Below are positions 1-6,568 of a DNA stretch of 38,888 nt, piece after piece. Both the position numbers and the translations under genes were made by a program. The stretch lies in IMG/VR virus record IMGVR_UViG_3300025873_000010, positions 1 through 38,888 of that record; one strand, written 5' to 3'. This DNA comes from a virus. Within the stretch, counting starts at the first letter, position 1. Each line of letters begins with the position of its first letter. The notes under the pieces are model-generated. The model was not told the DNA's origin. It worked only from the letters and a program-made list of their open reading frames with translations, and ran no database searches.

Positions 1-619
1 TGTCTCGCAGGGTGATGCCGATGTTAAACTCGGGCAGGGACAGGTATCCCCCGGTTATGCCTTCCTTAAACACGACCATACCAGACCAGACATTGCGGTA
101 GTTACCGGAGTCGAAGTGATACTTGAGCGGGTTGTTCTCGTTAATGATACCGCTGGTAAAGGGAGCGTCATTGACCTTCCAGTCTTGGCCGACCTTCGCT
201 TCAGTCTCTGCCTTGTGCTTGGCATAGAGGTCGGGATTAACCTTCTGATAATTCCTTCCCACCATTGATGCCGCCTTGATTATTATGCTGTTTTGCTTTG
301 GGTAATCGCGGCTAAGTGAGGTTACGCTGCAATAATCCTTGCGTAGAACCTTGCGTGGTTCGTAGCCAAAGACTCGGGAAGTGGTCTTAAGTCCGCCTTG
401 CCTAAAGTTTTTGGTGTACTTGATCGTTTTGCAGGCTAACCGCAACGGTTCAAGGTTGTCCTCGGGCATGACATAGGAGAGGGCAAGCTTACCGTCCTCG
501 TAGAGGTTGAACGGTTCATCAATTAACGTCTCGTAGTCAGCTTCAACAGCATGGCGATGCCTGTACGCCTTGAAATCCAGCTTGCGCCTTGTCCCGTCTA
601 TTCTCATGACAGCAGCCAT
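1..619 (-). CDS. TET/JBP-like base dioxygenase, left-end partial copy (C-terminus cut by contig end)
   Basis: This is the N-terminal 206 codons of the same dioxygenase found complete at 38023-38853; the frame stays open to the contig edge. It contains the HxD iron-ligand pair but ends before the distal His and Arg. It differs from the right copy by about a dozen mostly conservative substitutions (for example Asp-Tyr versus Glu-Phe, Lys versus Thr, Phe versus Leu). The start is either ATG 619, with AAAGG upstream, or ATG 607, which overlaps the kinase stop as ATGA. The gene directly follows the kinase, so it belongs to the modification operon. I infer that this is not a second gene but the same locus read from another strain at the contig junction. 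Confidence 0.75.
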   Translation of the reverse strand, partial: MAAVMRIDGTRRKLDFKAYRHRHAVEADYETLIDEPFNLYEDGKLALSYVMPEDNLEPLRLACKTIKYTKNFRQGGLKTTSRVFGYEPRKVLRKDYCSVTSLSRDYPKQNSIIIKAASMVGRNYQKVNPDLYAKHKAETEAKVGQDWKVNDAPFTSGIINENNPLKYHFDSGNYRNVWSGMVVFKEGITGGYLSLPEFNIGITLRD

Positions 620-654
620 GTTAGCATGACCTTTGCGGCTACCTCGGTTTCATC
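1..654. repeat. Terminal direct repeat, left copy (partner 38235-38888)
   Basis: Bases 1-654 align without gaps to 38235-38888. I count 41 mismatches (about 94% identity). The first 127 and roughly the last 57 positions are identical and the differences lie between. Because the repeat is exactly at both ends, it marks circular permutation or terminal redundancy of a genome of about 38,234 bp. The divergence suggests two co-assembled alleles, not a replicated identical terminus. Confidence 0.9.
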
Positions 655-1149
655 CTCTGCGGCATGGGGCAGGGTGTGGCAGGGAAGGGATGAGTTAAGG
701 ATGTTCTTGATCTTGGTCACTCGCCCCTTGATGAACTTCTCTGATTGGCTGTCTCCGCGCGAGATATGCCGCTCACGGACAGTTTGGTCAGGCACCTTTA
801 GAATCATCACACGAAGGTCAATTCCCTCGTCTGCGGCAACTTCTTCAAGGAAGGATTTGGTGAAGAGCCGGTCACCTTCAAAGACGATCTTGACTCCCCT
901 AACGACCTTGAGATAGCGCAGCATCTTGGGCTGCACAGCCATGGACAGTTTATCGGTGCCAGCAAACAGATCGCCCTCGGCATATTTGCCCAGCACATAG
1001 AGATCGTTCGCCCGGTTGTAATGACCGTGAACCTTGGGGAACATCTCTGCGGGTCGCCACACGGGAAACTGACTCATGAAATGCCTCATCAGCGTGGTCT
1101 TGCCGGTAGCGGGAACGCCCCCTATTGCGAGTAATTTACTTTGTGGCAT
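604..1149 (-). CDS. P-loop kinase, predicted (hydroxymethyl-base) DNA kinase of the hypermodification cassette
   Basis: A 181-residue P-loop NTPase. The Walker A motif GGVPATGKTT begins about ten residues from the N-terminus, a hydrophobic strand VKIVFEGD follows near the middle, and a lid-like basic segment (VRERHISRGD) lies in the second half, as in small nucleotide or nucleic-acid kinases. ATG 1149 is preferred over an upstream TTG at 1167; it overlaps the stop of the PLP/aGPT-PPlase gene by 14 bases, and its own stop makes an ATGA overlap with the dioxygenase. In characterised thymine-hypermodifying phages a P-loop kinase phosphorylates 5-hydroxymethyluracil in DNA to give the substrate of aGPT-PPlase. 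The same role is inferred here from the neighbours; the sequence alone supports only a P-loop kinase. Confidence 0.75.
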   Translation of the reverse strand: MPQSKLLAIGGVPATGKTTLMRHFMSQFPVWRPAEMFPKVHGHYNRANDLYVLGKYAEGDLFAGTDKLSMAVQPKMLRYLKVVRGVKIVFEGDRLFTKSFLEEVAADEGIDLRVMILKVPDQTVRERHISRGDSQSEKFIKGRVTKIKNILNSSLPCHTLPHAAEDETEVAAKVMLTWLLS

Positions 1150-3334
1150 CGTTGTATGAGTTTTCAAAGCAAGGCCAGACGCTATCCATCATGACGGGTT
1201 GCCCGGTGTTGCGATAATGATTCTGCTTGATGGATTTAACCCCCACATCCCTTGGGCAATCCTCTAGTCGCAGACAGGCTGGGAGATATTGCTTACGGGC
1301 ATCCCAAAACAAGCTGAAATCCTCCTTACCATCCCACTTGGCCTCGGCAAGCTTGATGCGGTCATGGAACATATCGTTGTAGACATTGGGATAACGCCGG
1401 TTCTCCCGGTGCCATCCTTTGTATGTACAGAAGGTTGATTCCATCGTGAAGTAGTTCACATCGCGATAGAAATCCTCGTTCCTAAACCTTTCCTTGGCCT
1501 CGGCTAACAGGTCGGCTCCCTCTTTGGTAAGCCAATCCAGCACAGGCTTGTTGTAGCCCTTGAAACTGGAATTGGTTTGCGGGTGCCAATCCATATCCTC
1601 CCGGCCTAGCACATAGCAGAGTCCGTTACGGTGGGACTTGCTTCCCTCCATGTCGTAGAGGAACAGGGAGTCGCAGTTAATTTTAACTCCCATAATCCGC
1701 AGATATTCCAGATAGGAGAACGTGGAGAGTCTCCCGTAGAGGTGAAACCCGTTGATTACCTTGTCCCAAATACTGCGGAAACTCTCTTGCTCGGTTTTGC
1801 CATAGAGGGATGTGAAGAAATCCACTTGGGATGCCCCGTTTAGATTCTTCTGGTAATCCTCGACCATGATGATGAAATCCTTCTTGGAGTAGCGCCTGTC
1901 GGTGTCAAAGGCCAGCTTGGTGTAATTGGCCTCAAACCACTCTTTTAGGTCGGGCAGCTTCAGCTTGGCGAGGTCGGGGAACCGCTTAAAGATGCACCAA
2001 GTGGTGACCGGGTTTTGGCTGCATCCGTTAATGTAGGCGAACCAAAGCTTCTGCTCCATATCCCATCCCTGCTTGTCGGCTAGGTAAGGAAACACATAGT
2101 AAACGGCACCGGGATGCGCCCGGTATTGGAGGTGAAACCCGTAGAACCGGAGGAACACCTCCCGCCGATACTCCTTCTTGCGGAAGTCCATGCCGAAATT
2201 CAGATGCTTCTCCTCCTTTTTGGAGCCGCGCCCCGGCTTAACTGGTGACTTGGGATTTAACATGGTGAGATTGGTGTGGGGAGTAATCTTGGGGAACTCC
2301 CCCAGTTCCTTTTTAGCGTTGGCCATGTGTGCCGCACTCGGCTTGCTGCCGATAATCCAGAACACGGTCGTACTCTTGAGCAGTTCGGGGGCATTCTTAA
2401 CGATGTGATTCATCACCTTCCCCTCGTAAGTGGGGTGGAACGAAATTCCCTTGTAAGAGTACGGGACTGACTTGTGGTAACGAACTAGCCCACGGCCATG
2501 CAAATCATCGTAGTGGAGTGAATACGGGGCGCTACGGGCATTCTGGAAGGACGGTAGGTCGCTCTTGAACTTAGCGTTGAATACGAGGGTGTCAACTCCG
2601 GTTAGTTTACCAATCAAGCGGAGTCGCTCATCCACTAAATCCATCTTGGTTGGGCCAATGCCAATCAGGTAGATGTTCTTCAGCTTGGGCTTGGGATACC
2701 GGGCTAACCCGTAGAGGATACTGGTGCAGCTATTACAACTCCCGGCAGGAATGATGAGAGCGGTAATATCGTCGGGGATATTCCTGACTTGCTCGGAGCC
2801 AAGACGGTGAAACGCCTCCACTTCCTCGGGAGGATGGGTCTTATGGTCGCAAGTAATCCCGTACTCCAGCATGAAGTGGCTGGCGAAGTCTCCCCGGTAA
2901 AGGTCGTTGCACCGCTGTTGAAGCGCCGGGTTGTAGGCGACATTGATGAAGTCAAACTTGGCTCCGAACCAAGCTGCCATCTGCACCATCTCATTGCGGA
3001 TTGCCGCTTGGGGAGTAGTCGCCCCGATGATGAGAACAGAGGGGAGTCCAAAGTGCGTGGCCACCGCTGCTGCCATTGGAAGTTGAGGGGAGAGGACACT
3101 CGCTGCGGAGAGTAAACCGTCCTTGCCTCCCCCTTTGCGGTACTCGCTGGCAAGCCAGATCAGTTGTCGCAACTTGGAACCGTTAATGCCCCCGTAACCC
3201 AAAGGGGCAAAGGCATCGTCCCTCTTGAAGTTCAGCTTACCTACCGCCTGAACCGGGGTAAGCGTGTGGAGATTATTCTCCCACCGGGCCTTTCGACCCA
3301 AGGTCGTTGTCGGGAATATGCTGTCAACTAGCAA
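1136..3334 (-). CDS. Fusion of fold-type II PLP enzyme and aGPT-PPlase (thymine hypermodification) domain
   Basis: About 732 residues in two domains. The N-terminal half resembles ACC deaminase/D-cysteine desulfhydrase: KRDD near the start, GGINGSKLRQ with the presumed PLP-binding lysine, a Gly/Ser phosphate-binding loop (PAGSCNSC), and the family's closing segment GISFHPTYEGKVM. After a Lys/Pro-rich linker (SPVKPGRGSKKEEK) the C-terminal half matches the alpha-glutamyl/putrescinyl-thymine pyrophosphorylase superfamily: RFYGFHLQYRAHPGAVYY, EQKLWFAYINGCSQNPVTTW, and a later DGKEDF. These enzymes displace phosphate from a phosphorylated hydroxymethyl base with an amine or amino acid, and PLP enzymes then tailor the adduct. 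The start is uncertain: the frame is open to 3409, but the only non-ATG starts giving modest overlap with the ParB-like gene are TTG 3334 and TTG 3301. The following kinase overlaps its stop. Confidence 0.82.
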   Translation of the reverse strand: MLVDSIFPTTTLGRKARWENNLHTLTPVQAVGKLNFKRDDAFAPLGYGGINGSKLRQLIWLASEYRKGGGKDGLLSAASVLSPQLPMAAAVATHFGLPSVLIIGATTPQAAIRNEMVQMAAWFGAKFDFINVAYNPALQQRCNDLYRGDFASHFMLEYGITCDHKTHPPEEVEAFHRLGSEQVRNIPDDITALIIPAGSCNSCTSILYGLARYPKPKLKNIYLIGIGPTKMDLVDERLRLIGKLTGVDTLVFNAKFKSDLPSFQNARSAPYSLHYDDLHGRGLVRYHKSVPYSYKGISFHPTYEGKVMNHIVKNAPELLKSTTVFWIIGSKPSAAHMANAKKELGEFPKITPHTNLTMLNPKSPVKPGRGSKKEEKHLNFGMDFRKKEYRREVFLRFYGFHLQYRAHPGAVYYVFPYLADKQGWDMEQKLWFAYINGCSQNPVTTWCIFKRFPDLAKLKLPDLKEWFEANYTKLAFDTDRRYSKKDFIIMVEDYQKNLNGASQVDFFTSLYGKTEQESFRSIWDKVINGFHLYGRLSTFSYLEYLRIMGVKINCDSLFLYDMEGSKSHRNGLCYVLGREDMDWHPQTNSSFKGYNKPVLDWLTKEGADLLAEAKERFRNEDFYRDVNYFTMESTFCTYKGWHRENRRYPNVYNDMFHDRIKLAEAKWDGKEDFSLFWDARKQYLPACLRLEDCPRDVGVKSIKQNHYRNTGQPVMMDSVWPCFENSYNDATK

Positions 3335-3977
3335 CTTTGTAGGCGCGGATAGCTGCGGTAACCGCCTCGGTGTTGGACTCCAACTCGGCCAGATCACGGA
3401 TGCGCCCAATCAACCCCAGCACTTCGTCGTATTCGTCCTCGTCGTAGATGAGGGTTATCTGCCGCAGGGTAGTGTTGTCGTAGATATCCTTCTTGTCCTC
3501 AACGGTTCCCCTTGGGTCGCCGGGGTCATTCGAGTAATCCAGCGGCTTGGTCACATCAAACAATGCTTGAAACTCATCGTCGGTGTAGCCTGACAGCTCT
3601 AGGTCAAAGGAATCGTCCTCCTTGAGCTTTTGAAGTATATCTAGGGTAAGGTCAGCGGCGAGGTTGGAAAGTTCCGCTATGCGGTTGTCAGCGACCAAGT
3701 GGGCGAACTCCTCGGCCTCCGTCTTGAAGTCCTGTTCCTCAATTGGCACCTTGTCGGCATCCAACAGTTTTGCTGCCTCCAGCCTGCCGTGGCCGGCAAC
3801 AATGAAGCCGCTCTTTTTGCTAACCACAATTGGGCTGCGCCAGCCGGTATGCTTTATCACCTTGGCAAGCAGGGCAATCTGCTTGTCGGTGTGCTTGTTT
3901 GGGTTTTGGGGATGGGGAATTAGATTCACCACATCCTCCATCTTGGTGTGGTTGCAGTGGGTCTTGATGTCGCTCAT
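3324..3977 (-). CDS. ParB/Srx-fold nuclease-like protein of the modification cassette
   Basis: 217 residues. The N-terminal part carries the ParB/sulfiredoxin-fold signature: LIPHPQNPNKH, then a helix, SPIVV, and the loop VAGHGRLEAAKLL, followed by EFAHLVADNR. In phages these single-domain ParB proteins usually sit beside DNA methylases or base-modification genes and are thought to target or nick DNA rather than segregate it. The C-terminal 80 residues are acidic (EDDSFDLELSGYTDDEF) and not recognised. ATG 3977 is chosen because it lies one base after the DUF2589 stop; an upstream extension would run into that gene. It overlaps the PLP/aGPT-PPlase start by 11 bases if TTG 3334 is used, which suggests translational coupling. 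Confidence 0.8.
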   Translation of the reverse strand: MSDIKTHCNHTKMEDVVNLIPHPQNPNKHTDKQIALLAKVIKHTGWRSPIVVSKKSGFIVAGHGRLEAAKLLDADKVPIEEQDFKTEAEEFAHLVADNRIAELSNLAADLTLDILQKLKEDDSFDLELSGYTDDEFQALFDVTKPLDYSNDPGDPRGTVEDKKDIYDNTTLRQITLIYDEDEYDEVLGLIGRIRDLAELESNTEAVTAAIRAYKVAS

Positions 3978-3978
3978 C

Positions 3979-4614
3979 TTACTTGGAGCCAGACGGGGCT
4001 GCAGCATCAATCACATTGATTTGCTCTGACAGCATTTGGGTTAGTCTGCCCATTCCTTCGGCGGGGCCGAGGTTCTTGGCTGTGCAGTTTATCGTGTAAC
4101 GGCTGGAGAAATCCGTGGTACGGGTTTGGGTGCTGCTGCTGGTAACCGTCCCGGTGTGGGTGTTGTTATGGCTCCCGCCCACATCAAACGTGACCCCAAA
4201 GAGTTTGCCCCCCGCTGACGCATGAACATCCGTGGTTGAGCCGTCTACCTCAGTATCACCCTTAACTGAAGTGTTGTCGGTGTGAGCCGCAATCTGCATA
4301 TCAAAGAGCACATTGATATCGGTGATGCCCACGTTGGGGATTTGAACCAGCGACAGCACGGGGGTTTGGATGTTTTGGGTAACCATCTTAATCTCGTCAT
4401 CGTCGCCCTTAACAGGTCGTTCAATGTCAACGCTGATGCACCTTGTGGTGGTGTTGCCGTCCTTGTCGGTGTCAAAACCGATTTCATCCACGAAGTTTAG
4501 GGTGGACTTCGCTAGTGCCGTGCCTCCATCGCTCGCCGCCAGTATGGGCGAAAGGATTAAGTCCTTGATGGGAAGCCCCCTCATATCTGCTATTTGTGCG
4601 CTATCTGCTGCCAT
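3979..4614 (-). CDS. DUF2589 family protein, long paralog
   Basis: 211 residues. It shares with the preceding gene the segment PVLSLVQ-PNVGITDINVLFDMQI, typical of DUF2589, a family of unknown function. The N-terminus (LPIKDLILSPILAA, then FVDEIGF) also fits the family pattern of a start region followed by beta strands. The middle is rich in Thr, Ser, Asp and His (residues about 110-165) and looks like an insertion or flexible loop. No signal peptide or membrane segment is seen. It lies between the short paralog and the ParB-like gene, 7 bases from the former and one base from the latter, so it is cotranscribed with the modification genes. Whether it takes part in modification or in the virion is unknown. 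Confidence 0.7.
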   Translation of the reverse strand: MAADSAQIADMRGLPIKDLILSPILAASDGGTALAKSTLNFVDEIGFDTDKDGNTTTRCISVDIERPVKGDDDEIKMVTQNIQTPVLSLVQIPNVGITDINVLFDMQIAAHTDNTSVKGDTEVDGSTTDVHASAGGKLFGVTFDVGGSHNNTHTGTVTSSSTQTRTTDFSSRYTINCTAKNLGPAEGMGRLTQMLSEQINVIDAAAPSGSK

Positions 4615-4621
4615 GATTTTT

Positions 4622-5011
4622 TTATATTGTGGGTATTAGTTTCGTTAGGTTATCACCGATACGAGCCAAGCCTTCTGCCTTTTCCGTGCCGGTAAATTTT
4701 ATCTTAATGTTAGCCATCTTATTGTCCCGTAACTTGCCTAGATCGCCAACGGCTTCCTTATTGTCATGGTCAAGGGCAATTTCAAACTCAATCTCAACCT
4801 CTGAAATCTTCAGGCCATGATGCTGGACAAGAGAGAACAGGGGGATTTCAACCTTCTTCCCTGACAGAACCAAGGTAGCCGTCTTGGGCGCACCCTCCTT
4901 GTCAAAGTAGTCCAGTATTCTGCCCGATAGATGGCTCCCCTCCACATCCTTCTGCGCAGTAACCACTGCAGAATAAAGGCTATTGAATATCTCTTGGACA
5001 GAGGATGCCAT
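4622..5011 (-). CDS. DUF2589 family protein, short paralog
   Basis: 129 residues. The core IPLFSLVQHHGLKISEVEIEFEIAL aligns with PVLSLVQ...ITDINVLFDMQI of the next gene, so the two are tandem paralogs; both end with a conserved-looking segment that names a repeated target phrase (TGTEKAEGLARIGDNLTKLI here, GPAEGMGRLTQMLSEQI there). The N-terminus (SVQEIFNSLYSAVVTAQKDVEGSHL) is probably helical. ATG 5011 is one base from the stop of the F-like head gene, implying coupling. DUF2589 proteins of bacteria are often found in pairs, but their function is not known. Family call is made from motif memory, not from a search. Confidence 0.7.
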   Translation of the reverse strand: MASSVQEIFNSLYSAVVTAQKDVEGSHLSGRILDYFDKEGAPKTATLVLSGKKVEIPLFSLVQHHGLKISEVEIEFEIALDHDNKEAVGDLGKLRDNKMANIKIKFTGTEKAEGLARIGDNLTKLIPTI

Positions 5012-5012
5012 T

Positions 5013-6236
5013 TTACTTTAGCAAGCCGTTAGCTTTTAACAGCTTTTCATAGGCCCGTTCGATTTCGTCCAGTTTGTTTTCTATGCCGGGAACAGCATCC
5101 CCATCAGGTTTAGTGAAGTCTAGCCCTACCGTTTCCATTACATAGGTTCCTTTTTCGGGGGTTGCGAGCCACCCTTTAGCATCATCAAGGGTTGGAATGT
5201 AAGAACCGCTTCGACGAACCATTTTTTCCCCTTCCTTTGGGTGAAATTCATCGTCGTAAGTTCTGAATCGTATCTCTTTTCCCTTTTCCATTTTAGAAAC
5301 TTTGTCGCTAGTTCCCCGTTTTGTCAGGCTTACTTTTTTTGCTGGAGCCGGTGGGGGCACATCGCTCATGCGTTGGGATAGGGTTACAAATTCGCCTTCG
5401 TTAATGGCATCCATGCCCACCTTGTCCATGAACTTCTTCAGAAACTCTGGCTCAACATCAGCGGAGGCTTTCAGTCCCTTGTTAAAGGTGTCATCAGGGG
5501 GTAGCACCTGTTCGTTTTTCTCAATCAAGCCCAAGCGAATTGCCTCGTCCCGGCGCACATCCTCCACATCCATGCCGCTGTTGAACCCCCACGGGCCAAA
5601 CGGCACCCCAAAGCCGCCAATGCTTTGGTCGTTCATCGTGAGCCAGAAATCCATGTCATCCTTGCGCTTCACCTTGTTCCGGTTGCGCTTGTGCAATGGG
5701 CGCGGAACTTTCCTCTGCTCTGCCCGGATAAACCTTTGGGCCGGGTAAGCATCCAAAATGGCGGGGTCTTGCCCCTGCCGGTAGTAGCCGTAGGCTTGGG
5801 CTTGTTGGGTTTGGGTGTCAAAGATCAGGGTCAACCTAGACTCGCTGGTGATATCCTTCATGCGGGTAATCATGTCCCGACTCATATCCTCCCCCGGCGG
5901 CAACACATTTCCAAGGCCGGTTTCCTTGGCCAACTTCTGCATTTCGTAAACGAAGTCAGCGCGGCTTGCCTTTTTCAATGCCGTGACCTTTCGCCCATCA
6001 GGGGTGGTGACTGTCTCCCGCGCCCCTGACAGGTAATCGTTCAGCATTTTTTTGGAGCGGTTGAGAAACTTCATGCTTTCCACGTTGGCGGTGAAGTAAG
6101 CCCTTTCGCGGATATGAACCGGCATTGCCGCCCACTCCTTACTGCTCAATTTCTTGGCAATGGGTTTCTTTTTGCCGAGCCGCTTGATTGCGTCCTGAAA
6201 CTTGAGCGGCTTTATCAGTAATTCGAGTGTTGCCAT
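5013..6236 (-). CDS. Phage head morphogenesis protein, Mu gpF/SPP1 gp7-like (tentative)
   Basis: 407 residues. Residues about 10-75 (FQDAIKRLGKKKP, then IRERAYFTANVESMKFLNRSKKML) and about 125-200 (DITSESRLTLIFDTQTQQAQAYGY, then PAQRFIRAEQRKVPRPLHKR) resemble the Mu gpF / SPP1 gp7 minor head proteins, which bind the portal and enter the capsid in a few copies. The segment GGFGVPFGPWGFNSGMD sits where such proteins have their conserved Trp/Gly/Cys motif, but the cysteines are missing. A poorly conserved, Lys/Pro-rich C-terminus of about 130 residues follows. The gene is far from the portal gene in linear order, although in the circle it lies upstream of terminase via the modification cassette. 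An alternative is an unrelated structural protein. Confidence 0.55.
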   Translation of the reverse strand: MATLELLIKPLKFQDAIKRLGKKKPIAKKLSSKEWAAMPVHIRERAYFTANVESMKFLNRSKKMLNDYLSGARETVTTPDGRKVTALKKASRADFVYEMQKLAKETGLGNVLPPGEDMSRDMITRMKDITSESRLTLIFDTQTQQAQAYGYYRQGQDPAILDAYPAQRFIRAEQRKVPRPLHKRNRNKVKRKDDMDFWLTMNDQSIGGFGVPFGPWGFNSGMDVEDVRRDEAIRLGLIEKNEQVLPPDDTFNKGLKASADVEPEFLKKFMDKVGMDAINEGEFVTLSQRMSDVPPPAPAKKVSLTKRGTSDKVSKMEKGKEIRFRTYDDEFHPKEGEKMVRRSGSYIPTLDDAKGWLATPEKGTYVMETVGLDFTKPDGDAVPGIENKLDEIERAYEKLLKANGLLK

Positions 6237-6239
6237 TGT

Positions 6240-6458
6240 TTAGCCCCCAATCAATTTAACCAGAAACCCCGGCCCCTTAAGGGCGGGAATATCCTCGGGG
6301 TTAATCTTGGCCTTTTTTTCCAAGTCCAACATTTGGTCTTTAGTCATAAGCAGGGTGACGCTTGCTTCCCCTCGCTTACAATGAACAGCCCAGTATTTTT
6401 TGTTAGCACCCTTTTTCTTTTGTTTGCTGGCTACAAGTTTCAGTTCTCCTAGTTTCAT
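6240..6458 (-). CDS. Small basic hypothetical protein
   Basis: 72 residues, Lys-rich (SKQKKKGANKKYW), with a hydrophobic C-terminal tail (ALKGPGFLVKLIGG). It is not recognised. ATG 6458 has TAGGA seven bases upstream, and the stop is three bases before the next start, so it opens the operon that continues with the F-like, DUF2589 and modification genes. It immediately follows a nested inverted repeat (6475-6558) that would form its 5' untranslated leader. Confidence 0.65.
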   Translation of the reverse strand: MKLGELKLVASKQKKKGANKKYWAVHCKRGEASVTLLMTKDQMLDLEKKAKINPEDIPALKGPGFLVKLIGG

Positions 6459-6474
6459 GTTTTAATCCTATAGA

Positions 6475-6558
6475 TTCCCCCGCCCAGCGTACATGACCAA
6501 ACATCGGCAAAACTGCCTTGAATTGCCGACCAACCAAACCAAGCGCCAAGCGGGGGAA
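6475..6558. promoter_or_regulatory. Nested inverted repeat in the leader of the modification/head operon
   Basis: Outer arms TTCCCCCGC (6475-6483) and GCGGGGGAA (6550-6558) pair perfectly over 9 bp. Inside them TCGGCAA (6504-6510) and TTGCCGA (6523-6529) pair over 7 bp around a 12-base loop. The element fills the 110-base gap between the DUF1376 gene and the 72-residue ORF. On the minus strand it is not followed by a T tract, so it is more likely a leader structure, cruciform or protein-binding site than a terminator. It marks the border between the replication genes and the modification/head genes. Confidence 0.55.
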
Positions 6559-6568
6559 ATATTTATTT

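Noticed and set aside
1-654. Two separate dioxygenase genes in the genome
   Set aside because: The repeat is located exactly at both contig ends and restores one operon when joined; allelic variation explains it better than duplication.
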